Source of the DNA: Girardinichthys multiradiatus
Taxonomy: Eukaryota; Chordata; Actinopteri; Cyprinodontiformes; Goodeidae
Reading direction: 5' to 3'
Length of the DNA: 64,000 nt
Assembly (NCBI RefSeq): GCF_021462225.1
Contig: NC_061794.1
Coordinates: forward strand, 39,122,914 to 39,186,913
Numbering within the stretch: position 1 is the stretch's first letter; every line of letters begins with the position of its first letter. Positions 53,901-64,000 of this stretch are shown here, one piece after another. Position numbers and translations under genes: made by a program. Below the pieces are notes generated by a model. The model was not told the DNA's origin. It ran no database searches and saw only the letters and a program-made list of their open reading frames with translations.

Positions 53901-56900
53901 TCACATAAAAAGGCAAACAAAAAACATTAACTAGAAGGAGCCATTGAACACAGTACTTTGTTGAAGTTTGTTCCCAACACAGCTATTATAATTAGAATAA
54001 TGATAATCATTATAATTATTATAGTATGAAGGAATCAGGAGTTGAGGAGGCCAACATGCCACTACATTTGTGAGACATTTGCACATTACAAATAGTTTGC
54101 ACATTGAAAGAATGAAGATGCTTTCTACTCACAAAAGCAAATTCATTTCCAGACGTTTCCCCCATAGCAATTTGAGTGCAGTCCTAGCTCTGATTACATT
54201 TAGAAAACGGCCACCCACCAGTTACAGGACCTATTCCTACCACTCTCGGCACCTTCACCCTCAGCTGGTTAATTCCAAACAAATCAGGTGTGATGATTCC
54301 TAAAGTGGACAAGGTGGAGACAATCACACATGTTCAGAAATAGCTATGTAAAGTTGCTCGTAATTGTGGAATGATGGCAGGTTTGGTATAACTGGAGGAC
54401 TTTGCCAATGGAAGAAGTTGGAAGGAGCATGTGTTCAGAGCTCGTACTGACCTGCTGGCACATGATGATGGGTGTCTTATTGGCTGGTTTAGATTGCCCA
54501 GTGCTACAGAGGGAACCTAGGAGGAACCATGTGTAACTGGTGTCATTTCAAGTTCTCACTATGCTGCAATCTTGGCAACCGAAGCTTTTCAGATGGAGGT
54601 GGCTGACTGGCCGGGTATTCTACAGTCATCCCTGAGCCGTGCTGTATGGGACGGCTTAATCTGTATATTGCCCAGATCAATAAAATTCCCCCAAACTGTG
54701 GCTAAAAATTTAGGCTAAAACTGTTAGCTTAGCTTAGCTGCTTCACACTTTAATGCAACGTTCATTTTTTTTACATTCCGATTTAAACAAGGTTTTTTTG
54801 TGTACGCACCGTTTATACATGAGGCCGTTTATACCCATAAGGCTGAAAGTTTTGTCATAGAAACATCCCAGATCTTAAGCCATTTAAGAAGATACAGTCA
54901 AGTCTTAAAAAGCAAGTAGTGTAATAAAAGCCAGAAAATTGTGATCAACTCCAAGCACTAATAGGAGAAGAATGGGTCACCATTAGACAGAGCGTGACCA
55001 AGAAATTGACACCAAACATTTCAGAGAGCATTGCAGAAGTTAAGAATGTCAAACACGGTAAATATTGAGTCTTCACAAAAATGTAATATAGAAGCCTTTA
55101 AAACTCATTAAATCTTTGAAGTTATTCTTCAGTTTACAAAAAACCCACAAAGAAATCTATAAATTGCTAAATGCATCCAAACTATAACTCTAACCACCAA
55201 ACAGACCTAATGTTATGCTCTGACAGTGGATATTCTGTCATCGTAAGTGAAAGCTGCTGTTTATTTTATCACTACTTTCAATAACTACTGTCAGTGTGTC
55301 CTCTATCTCTGCTTACTTTTATCAATATTTACTGAACAAGACGAATTTGATCACAAATACTAATTGAAAAATGTAAATTAAATTTTAAAATACTTTCTGG
55401 TGATCATGAAGTTGTCATTCCTTGATACGTTTTTAAAGCTACATGAAACCTTTTATTATTTTAACACAAGAAGTAGCTAGGACACCATTAAGTCAAGTCA
55501 GATTACGATTAATAAAAATCTTTACTGAAGTGTTATCAGGCGTCAATCATATATTCATTTAAAAGTTTTACTGCAGCTCTTGATCACACTGCAGTTGCAC
55601 TGAAATAATCCCTACTCATTAAAACACAAATATTCCTCCAATAATTAAGCCAGCGTTCGTTGTGCAAAAAGATGGCGGGCTGTTACACAACATCTGGGCA
55701 GTGTTACTTGCTGCGTAGTGACCACAAGTTGCTTCCACACGTCAGCTTTGTGTTTTCACAGTCATCTACGGTGAAATAGCAGAAGTGAACCAAGATGTTG
55801 AAATCCTGGTTCACTTCAAGGCAGATCATGTTCTGGCTGTCTTACGGTATCTCAGCCGGCCTGGCTTCCCGTCACAGCCAATGGTCCGGATATCCGGCGG
55901 GCCTTTCCATTAATTATGGAGCTGGATGTAAACCTGAGGTAGAATGGCACAAACCTGCCTCTGATTTTAGGGAGACTCCAATGATAATTATGAGTTTGGC
56001 TACTTTCTGTCACTTTCTGGAGACATCAGGAACAACTGGAGAAAAACAAAATGGTTTACCCTTGTAAATGTTTCTTAAATAACTAAAAATATGCATTACA
56101 ACATGTGTAAAATTTGGGTATTAAAATATCATCATCATCATCATAGAGGTGGAGTTTTCCAGCAGTATGTGAAGGTATTCTGTTAAATATACTGTGTGCA
56201 CTTTACTTTTTGTACTAAATTTTTAAGATACATATGCAACTATCAGACAATAAAACAACGTAATTTTCTTGTTAAATTCATTTTAAAAAGAGAATGGCGA
56301 GTATTTGTTATTGGTATAAGGTTGTTTTTTAAAACTTGTGAAATTACTGTACTTAATGATCTCTGTTCCTAATCTTCAGTATTAGCGAACTACTTGAAAG
56401 TTGCTTAGTGCCAGAAGTATACCAATGATGCAACTGCAAAGACTCCACGCCAGGAATTTAATGGCAGAAAAAGACTCGCAGTGATTTTTAAAATTACTTT
56501 GTGTTTGTAAACTAAATCAAAAGTGTCTCAATGTATTTCATGATCAGGCTCTAAGTTTATAATAACTGCTGTTTTCAGTCAGAAGGAGATCCAAAAACCA
56601 GATAAGGTCAAACATTTGCATATTATTTTGGATTTGCAGCTTAAATCTGAGGTTCAAGGTGTCAAAGGTTTTCAGATTATTTCAGTCTCTCAAGGAATGT
56701 GGTGTGCTTAGACCTGAAAGCTGAGTACCAAAGGGGTTAGCCAGGCAGGGGTTTGAGTTGAGCTCCAAGAAACAGTTACAACACTGCTTTTGCCTGCTGA
56801 TGATCCCATCCCTTGGATAACAGGATGGATTATTTACATCTTCAAGTACACATGTCGAACGCACCCCCATGAGTATGAGACAGCGTTGTTTTTATTTTTC

Positions 56901-57244
56901 ACCATCTCTATAGAAACATCTCCAGCTGGATGCAGAAGAGGGGCTGTTAGCTGACATCTTTTCATCATAACAACAAAGCACTCGGTCGCATGACGTCCTG
57001 TTGTCATGCTACATATTTGGAGCAAAACAAAAAGCACTAATAGAATTAGTGAGGAATACCACCATAGAATAGGGATTATGAAAGCTGGCTATCATGGAGG
57101 CTGAAAGCAGACCGGCAGAGAGACATTGTTGACAAAGAAATTACACTGACTTCTTAGGTAAGTCATCCTGCTGTTTTGGCATCAAGACATGTAATGTTTG
57201 AGCTCCTAATAACCTCAAAGTCAGAGAAAACCTAATAATATACC
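53901..57244. other. Intergenic, no gene recognised
   Basis: The stretch contains a short ATC microsatellite near 56,130 and AT-rich sequence. A 90-codon frame at 55,795-56,067 (GISAGLASRHSQWSGYPAGL) has no domain I know and is probably chance. Confidence 0.4.
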
Positions 57245-57570
57245 CACTTACCCTTGCAGGGTTGTGGGCAGGGCGGGGTGGAAGGGATTTGGGTCTGACA
57301 GGCGGGATACACCCTGGACAAGTCACCAGTCCATCACAGGGCAGCAGAAAGACACACAGGAATAACAACCATGCACACTCTAAGGGCATTTTAAAGTAAC
57401 CAGTTAACCTTACAGTCATGTTTTTGTACTATGGGAGGAAGCCGGAGTACCTGGAGAGAACCCACATATGCACGAGGAGGACATGTAGACTCCATGCAGA
57501 AAGACCCCCAGGCCAAGATTCAAACCCAGGACCTTCTGCAGCAAGTCAACATGCTACCAAATAAATGACG
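57245..57570. repeat. Dispersed fish repeat (best preserved copy)
   Basis: GGCGGGATACACCCTGGACA, CCAGTCCATCACAGGGCAGC, GGGAGGAAGCCGGAGTACCTG, GAGAACCCACATATGCACG and ATTCAAACCCAGGACCTTCT form a widespread repeat; a worn copy sits at 18,362-18,570. Confidence 0.7.
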
Positions 57571-58288
57571 TATTTCATATTGTTTCATGTCAAGCAACCC
57601 TGGCCTTTTAATGACCACTAGAAGGTCATTTGGACCCAGACGTCCTAGGGGAAGCTGACAGCCCTATTCTCTGCTCCTCTGTGTCATCTCGTATTTGTAA
57701 TTTTAAAGCCTAACGATGGACCAAGTCTCCTAATTAGCCAGTAGCTAATTAGGACAAAACATTACTTTTATCAGTAGCAATTTAATGTCATGTTCCAGAT
57801 CATATAAAAATGTAACAACAAGAAGTAAATGAAATAACAAATCACAATAGAAGCTTTCTTTCAAGGTGTTCAACACCATTTCTTCCTCTAAAAACCAATG
57901 AGACTGTTTAGCTTGTTATAAGGTGGCATGTCATTGGTTAATTTATTCCCAGAAATAGCGGCTGATGCTCACAGGTTTTTGAACAATGAATTTCATTACA
58001 GAAAAATCACCCTACAACAACATTGGGCTTATTAAGTCTGAATCAATGTACCAGCTGCAGCCCAGCAGATCTGTCACAGCCTGAAAACATGTGGAGCTTT
58101 AGGAGTTAAGATACAACAACAGCTCAGCTGAGACTGAATTAAAAATAGGAAAATATGTGGCCTTCATATCGCCTCATTTTTGAAATATATAAAAGGTCAG
58201 AAAGACAGAAAAATGACATTAAAATGTTCTCCTGGCCTTAAACCCCAAAATTAGCACTTTTTTGAAACGTTTTAACATCAAGAACCTA

Positions 58289-58488
58289 CAGGTCCTTCTC
58301 AAAATATTAGCATATTGTGATAAAGTTCATTATTTTCCATAATGTCATGATAAAAATTTAACATTCATATATTTTAGATTCATTGCACACTAACTGAAAT
58401 ATTTCAGGTCTTTTATTGTCTTAATACGGATGATTTTGGCATACAGCTCATGAAAACCCAAAATTCCTATCTCACAAAATTAGCATAT
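58289..58488 (+). repeat. Left terminal inverted repeat of the Tc1-like transposon
   Basis: The 200-bp repeat pairs with 59,699-59,898; mismatches lie near repeat positions 30, 40 and 64. The inner edge ends at TTAGCATAT. Confidence 0.92.
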
Positions 58489-58565
58489 TTCATCCGACCA
58501 ATAAAAAAAAAGTGTTTTTAATACAAAAAACGTCAACCTTCAAATAATCATGTACAGTTATGCAT

Positions 58566-59570
58566 TCAATACTTGGTCGGGAATCCTTTGGCAGAAATGA
58601 CTGCTTCAATGCGGCGTGGCATGGAGGCAATCAGCCTGTGGCACTGCTGAGGTCTTATGGAGGCCCAGGATGCTTCGATAGCGGCCTTTAGCTCATCCAG
58701 AGTGTTGGGTCTTGAGTCTCTCAACGTTCTCTTCACAATATCCCACAGATTCTCTATGGGGTTCAGGTCAGGAGAGTTGGCAGGCCAATTGAGCACAGTG
58801 ATACCATGGTCAGTAAACCATTTACCAGTGGTTTTGGCACTGTGAGCAGGTGCCAGGTCGTGCTGAAAAATGAAATCTTCATCTCCATAAAGCTTTTCAG
58901 CAGATGGAAGCATGAAGTGCTCCAAAATCTCCTGATAGCTAGCTGCATTGACCCTGCCCTTGATAAAACACAGTGGACCAACACCAGCAGCTGACACGGC
59001 ACCCCAGACCATCACTGACTGTGGGTACTTGACACTGGACTTCTGGCATTTTGGCATTTCCTTGTCCCCAGTCTTCCTCCAGACTCTGGCACCTTGATTT
59101 CCGAATGAAATGCAGAATTTGCTTTCATCTGAAAAAAGTACTTTGGACCACTGAGCAACAGTCCAGTGCTGCTTCTCTGTAGCCCAGGTCAGGCGCTTCT
59201 GCCGCTGTTTCTGGTTCAAAGGTGGCTTGACCTGGGGAATGCGGCACCTGTAGCCCATGTCCTGCACACGCCTGTGCACGGTGGCTCTGGATGTTTCTAC
59301 TCCAGACTCAGTCCACTGCTTCCGCAGGCCCCCCAAGGTCTGGAATCGGCCCTTCTCCACAATCTTCCTCAGGGTCCGGTCACCTCTTCTCGTTGTGCAG
59401 CATTTTCTGCCACACTTTTTCCTTCCCACAGACTTCCCACTGAGGTGCCTTGATACAGCCCTCTGGGAACAGCCTATTTGTTCAGAAATTTCTTTCTGTG
59501 TCTTACCCTCTTGCTTGAGGGTGTCAATAGTGGCCTTCTGGACATCAGTCAGGTCGGCAGTCTTACCCAT
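58566..59570 (-). CDS. Tc1-like transposase, intact
   Basis: The 334-aa protein is the usual length for Tc1 transposases, which cut and paste the element through its terminal repeats. An N-terminal paired-like DNA-binding region contains helix-turn-helix motifs (EISEQIGCSQRAVSRHL at about residues 27-43, and ATVHRRVQDMGY near 96-107). The catalytic triad is Asp148 (VLFSDES), Asp238 (FIFQHDLAPAH) and Glu273 (NPIENLW), with 34 residues between the last two, the DD34E pattern. Between them VMVWGAVSAAGVG is the expected core. No stop or frameshift is present. I chose the ATG at 59,568-59,570, giving MGKTADLTDVQ, the normal family start. Confidence 0.96.
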   Translation of the reverse strand: MGKTADLTDVQKATIDTLKQEGKTQKEISEQIGCSQRAVSRHLSGKSVGRKKCGRKCCTTRRGDRTLRKIVEKGRFQTLGGLRKQWTESGVETSRATVHRRVQDMGYRCRIPQVKPPLNQKQRQKRLTWATEKQHWTVAQWSKVLFSDESKFCISFGNQGARVWRKTGDKEMPKCQKSSVKYPQSVMVWGAVSAAGVGPLCFIKGRVNAASYQEILEHFMLPSAEKLYGDEDFIFQHDLAPAHSAKTTGKWFTDHGITVLNWPANSPDLNPIENLWDIVKRTLRDSRPNTLDELKAAIEASWASIRPQQCHRLIASMPRRIEAVISAKGFPTKY

Positions 59571-59698
59571 GATTGGGGTTTTGAGTGATGAACCAGGCTG
59601 GGAGTTTTAAAGACCTCAGGAATCTTTTGCAGGTGTTTAGAGTTAACTCGTTGATTCAGATGATTAGGTTCATAGCTCGTTTAGAGACCCTTTTAATG

Positions 59699-59898
59699 AT
59701 ATGCTAATTTTGTGAGATAGGAATTTTGGGTTTTCATGAGCTGTATGCCAAAATCATCCGTATTAAGACAATAAAAGACCTGAAATATTTCAGTTAGTGT
59801 GCAATGAATCTAAAATATATGAATGTTAAATTTTCATCATGACATTATGGAAAATAATTAACTTTATCCCAATATGCTAATATTTTGAGAAGGACCTG
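59699..59898 (-). repeat. Right terminal inverted repeat of the Tc1-like transposon
   Basis: This is the reverse-complement partner of 58,289-58,488. It lies just upstream of the transposase gene, so it also contains the likely promoter. Confidence 0.92.
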
Positions 59899-59900
59899 TA

Positions 59901-61094
59901 TTTTTATGGATAGGCATATCGGCATTATCAATGGTATTGGCCGATGTTAGCCAAGTTTTAACATATCGGTATCGGTCTGATGAGTAAAACTGATATTAAT
60001 AACTCGATGTTAATAAAATGTTTCAGCTTCAACTGAGACAAAAAATAGGAATCTTAGATGATGAAGTCAACACACAGCAACTGAAATAAATTTAAAATTT
60101 TTAAAGAAGATAACAGGGCCCAGTTTATTAAATCTTTCAGGCAGAATCAATATGAACTGCCTCTCAGCTATTAATTACAAGGTTATAAAACATTTTCGGA
60201 AGAGGTGTTTGGTTAAAAAGTTTTCCCTCCATGTGGGGCAATAAATCACAAAATGCAGAACCAGTAAAGGACGGTTTAATTGAAGGCCTATATTACTAAA
60301 CAGAGCAGCCAGGGGTGTTATTCTATTTCTCCATATGTCAACAAATCCTATGTGGCAATTGACCAATTTGTGTAACAAGTGATATCTGTGCAGCAACACT
60401 TTAAACAATTAGATTATGCTGTGTCTCATACAGCTCTGATGTTGAACTAACTCAATAAAAATGGAGTTAAAAAGAGTTTCAGCTGTTCAGTCATGTGTGA
60501 AATGTTTCCTGAAAACTAAGGAGCATGGGTTACCTCACAAAAAACTACATTTTAGTTGATTCTTACATATTCCAGACCCAGTTTCTACTTTCACTTTTAT
60601 TTTTTGAGGTTGATTTTTATGTCTCTGTTAAAACATTTACTATAAATTCACATTAAAGGTTTATACAATGTTTGCTCATTATTTGTCTGCTCCAAAAACA
60701 GTGAGAACCATTTCTAAAAAACTATTTGGGCTCAAAGATATGAGGTGACAAAAAGAGGAAGGAAAAAAGGAAAGCAGAGGATTCAGGAATCAACTGCAGA
60801 CAGAACTGCTGATCGGTCAATTATGGCCTCTTGTCCCTGTGTAACCCTTTAGATTACCTTGCCTTCTTTGCATATACAACACAAGTGCGATTATAAAGAT
60901 TAAAAACGTCTGCTAAAATGATTTTTCTTGACTGTCATTTAGCCCTGGGTGACCTGTTTACTTTTTATCTATCCTGGGATCAGTTTGGACATTATTAGTT
61001 TTGCCTTGTGTGAAACAAATGTGTAAAATAAAGTTATGAAAGATAAAGGTGTATGATAGTCTATGTGTTTTATTAGTATGTCAAAATCCATGAA
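59901..61094. other. Intergenic, no gene recognised
   Basis: The AT-rich sequence shows GGCATATCGGCATTATCAATGG near 59,921 and ACATATCGGTATCGGTCTGA near 59,961, which resemble an old hAT-type repeat end. No exon is seen. Confidence 0.4.
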
Positions 61095-61435
61095 ATGCTG
61101 CTTAAAAGAGGCTGGCTGTGGCTCAATGGGAAGACTCAAAGTGCTTTACACCAGAGCCACAATCACCCAGTCGCACCCATTCATACACCGATACGCAGAT
61201 TGCGTATGAATCGACTACTCTTCCCACTGAGCCACAGTCACCTCGTTGTGGGTTGTGGGTTCAATTCCAGCTTCCTCCTACCACATGTGGATGTGCCCCT
61301 GGCTAAGGCACCAAACATCAGGCTGCCTAATGATCTGCATATTGGTGCACAAATGAGTGTGATTGGGTGAATGTGACTAGTGTAAAATGCTTGGAGTATG
61401 AATGGAAAAGCTATATATAAGCTCAGTCCATTCAA
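61095..61435 (+). repeat. Short interspersed repeat (tRNA-like family, copy 3)
   Basis: GGCTGTGGCTCAATGGGAAGA and TTGTGGGTTCAATTCCAGCTTCC resemble the D-arm and T-arm of a tRNA. ACCACATGTGGATGTGCCCC and the end GAAAAGCTATATATAAGCTC are shared with 22,385-22,555 and 44,870-45,112. The first part seems duplicated in inverted form (near 61,150-61,240). Confidence 0.6.
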
Positions 61436-64000
61436 AATCATAAACTTAAGGCTAATTGTGACATCATTTCTATCATTTATCTACATCTAATATGAAAACA
61501 TAAAAGTTTCTCTCCAGAAACCCTTTTGGAGGAGAAAAGTGTGCCTTTTGTTATTGATTTCATCCTTTTGCTGACTTTGACATTAGTGATGCAGATGTTA
61601 GGGGTGAGGTTGTTAGATGGTGAAGGATAAGAACGTGCTGCTGATCTATCAAAGCGAGGAGATCATGAGGTCATCTGTGAGGCTGTTCATCAGCGTTTAT
61701 GCTCTTGAAGCAGTTTTATTTTGCTCCGTGTCCTTCAGCTTCATCGGCTGTAATATAGCAACAGTCTGTTTCACGTGGGTGTTGACATTTATATTAAAAT
61801 GGAGTTGATGAGGGTAAACAGTCTGATGTATTAAATATTGACTGTATTTGACTCAAGTTGGTCAAACTAAACAAATGGATGAAAATCTGTGAAAAAAATT
61901 CTCCAGTCTAATTGATGTTTTAAGCTTTTTGTATGGACCATGTTTTTACATAAGGATATATTTATGGAATTTTGTGATAATGGTTTTACTGCGGATAATT
62001 AAAATTTATTTTTGCAAGGTTATTTTTGAGTTTTGTAAAAATCAGACAAAAGTTTGGGACATATGCTTGTAGTCATAAATGGGAATACAAATATTATTCA
62101 CTTTAACTCCATTTTCAGGTGAATTTTATACATGTTACAGACCTTAAAAAGCAATCTGGCTCAGACCTCCAAGAAAACCAAAAATTGGCATCAGCCAGAT
62201 AAGGCAAATCAGTGCATCGCTGGTGTAAATTGATAAAAGTGTACTCTACACTTTAACATTTTAAGACCACATTGAAACCCTCTGTTTAGGACAGTGGAAT
62301 TGGAAATTGTTGTCCTGAGAAGACCGCTCCCATCAGGAAAAAATCACCTCGTACACCAGATAGGGGGTGATTAAAAGTGTTGTGGCAAAACAGATGAATA
62401 CCTAAAAGGTAGGATACATTTTTCCCCTTAAATCTGGTGTTTTATTGCTAATTTAATTCTATAAACAAAAAACAAGCATTTTTCTTTTCTTTATTTGCTG
62501 TAAAAGTGTCATGATTGAAAAGATAAGTATTATCACACTGCTGATCATGATCTTGGTACCTCATCCAGTACATTAAGCATTATTATTAAGCATTATATAA
62601 GTGTTATTCTTTTTGTTTGGCCTTTTTCATCTGTTTTTAAAGAGTCAAAGAGAAGCCTTCTTCTTTCTGTACAGAGAAGGCGATATTATTGGATGTTTTT
62701 TGCTAAACGATAGCATTAATAAGTCTATTTGGAGTTATATATCATCTAGGTGAAGAATACGTTCCTAAAGCACAGCAGTGTAAGCAATGTGTTTTGAGGG
62801 CCAACTTATTACACACTGATATGACTCATAGGAGGGAAAATCTCCTCCATTTCACAAGTGGCACAGAGAGGACAAGACAATTGGATGACAGGTGTGTGTT
62901 TGTATTGGTTCATCAGAGGAGCTCTTAACAGACCAGTTTGGAGGGGATGTGATGCAACAAGGAGTCTTTTACTGACAAGCACTGCCCATTGACGGTAAAA
63001 CGAGGAAAGAAGGCCGGACGTAACTCTGAAGACAAGAGGTCATCCTGTGTGGGAATTTCCCCCTCCCGCCTGTGAGCACTGGGGGGGCCAGGAGCAGGAG
63101 TGGGGCGGCTCGTGGCTGTATTGGGAAACACAGCGTGCGAGGGGGCGGTCATTGAAGAAAAGAATGCACAGAATGTTTCAAAGAATCTTCAGACAGCGTT
63201 GGAGACCAGAAATGTGGTTCTGAAGAGGGCAATAAATGATACATGTCATTTGTCGTGCTTCATTTCATACCAGAAAGCCTGAAGCCAAACCACAGCTCCT
63301 TACAGCTATTGTTATGTAGGATAACACTGTGTTTTTTAAATGTGGGTGTAGCATTCTTCTAGTGGTGATGAATTGGAAAAAGGAGGATGTTGCGCAATTC
63401 ATAAAAGCTAACCAGATCATCATTGAGTGTGTTGAAACATCCAAAGTGTCACCCCCCACTGCACAAATAGCACAACACTGCTTTCTACACTGCATTATTT
63501 TAAAAACTGCACCATGATTTTTCACTGCAAGTGTAGTAACTTTTGCTCCCCACCCTGACTTGTTTAAATCACGTCACACTCCTTGTCTTTATCTGCTCTG
63601 TCTGGGCTTTTGCTTGCTTGTAGATAGGATTCATAGTGCACACACATGCAGCAAAATGCAGTCTGAGTGCCTGGTGAATTCCACCGTGAAGCCACTGGTC
63701 AGCCTATCTGCTGTGTTTACTGGCTGCTCTCCTGTTTTAAACCACTGAATTGTCTAACGTCTCGCCTGTGCTCTCTATAGCCAGCCAGGTCTGTCGGCTG
63801 TTCAGGTGTGACCTCAGCAGGTAGTGCGATGAGGTTAGTTGCTCATTAATTTCCACACGACCTTGAACCCTTCTCTGGGTCAGTGGACCCAGCAGACTAT
63901 TGACAGAGACTTGTGCTAAAGATAAAAGGAACATTTCTGTGCTGTGTGCAGAGTGACCAAGTCTTTTTTTGTTTGCTTTTTGCTGCTCTCAGCAGTATCA
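61436..64000. other. Intergenic, no gene recognised
   Basis: I see no exon with a known domain and no RNA gene. The short reading frames here lack recognisable features and codon bias. Confidence 0.4.

Larger units (their letters stand above)
58289..59898 (-). mobile_element. Full-length Tc1-like DNA transposon
   Basis: The element is 1,610 bp, flanked by TA on both sides (58,287-58,288 and 59,899-59,900), the target duplication of Tc1/mariner elements. Terminal inverted repeats of 200 bp (58,289-58,488 and 59,699-59,898) begin CAGGTCCTTCTCAAAATATT. By eye they differ at three positions. The single gene is uninterrupted. Relatives at 27,660 and 33,977 are heavily decayed. Confidence 0.95.

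Noticed and set aside
55795..56067. Possible small gene (90 codons)
   Set aside because: No recognisable domain, no splice context, and the length is within chance for this window.
1..64000. CRISPR arrays, operons or bacterial-type systems
   Set aside because: The sequence is clearly vertebrate nuclear DNA; the repeats are transposons and microsatellites with no regular spacer structure.

Overview
This window is nuclear DNA from a bony fish. The two recognisable genes are split into many exons with GT-AG introns, their predicted proteins match teleost versions of known vertebrate proteins, and the space between exons is filled with repeats typical of teleosts (Tc1-like, piggyBac, Harbinger and hAT-like DNA transposons; L2-, RTE- and other LINE retrotransposons; short tRNA-like repeats). 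I cannot name the species.

Positions 1-18,150 hold most of klhl12 on the minus strand, the substrate adaptor of a CUL3 ubiquitin ligase. Ten coding exons (BTB, BACK and five of six kelch repeats, 522 codons) are present; the last coding exon lies beyond the left edge. Intron 9 (1,262-7,564) and the other introns carry many old LINE and Tc1 fragments.

Positions 18,150-18,940 are a short intergenic region. Each side has a CpG-rich promoter-like stretch with a YY1-like ATATGGCGG motif in the sense direction of its own gene. klhl12 and ptpn1 are therefore head to head and may share control elements.

Positions 18,936-33,955 hold ptpn1 (PTP1B, a tyrosine phosphatase) on the plus strand. It is complete in nine coding exons (434 aa), with all catalytic motifs and a C-terminal membrane anchor. 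Its seventh intron appears to use a GC-AG splice pair. Introns 3, 5 and 8 contain a decayed piggyBac element, a hAT-like element and several Tc1 remnants.

Positions 34,000-64,000 contain no host gene I can recognise. The main features are a Harbinger-type element (36,404-37,747), a near full-length LINE (38,336-41,695) with target-site duplications and a striking perfect inverted repeat at its 5' junction, a decayed RTE-type LINE (47,295-49,105), and a full-length Tc1-like transposon (58,289-59,898). The Tc1 has an uninterrupted 334-aa transposase and 200-bp terminal repeats that differ at only three positions, so it arrived recently. I found no convincing novel protein-coding system; the most interesting signals are the LINE 5' junction, the divergent promoter and the GC splice donor.
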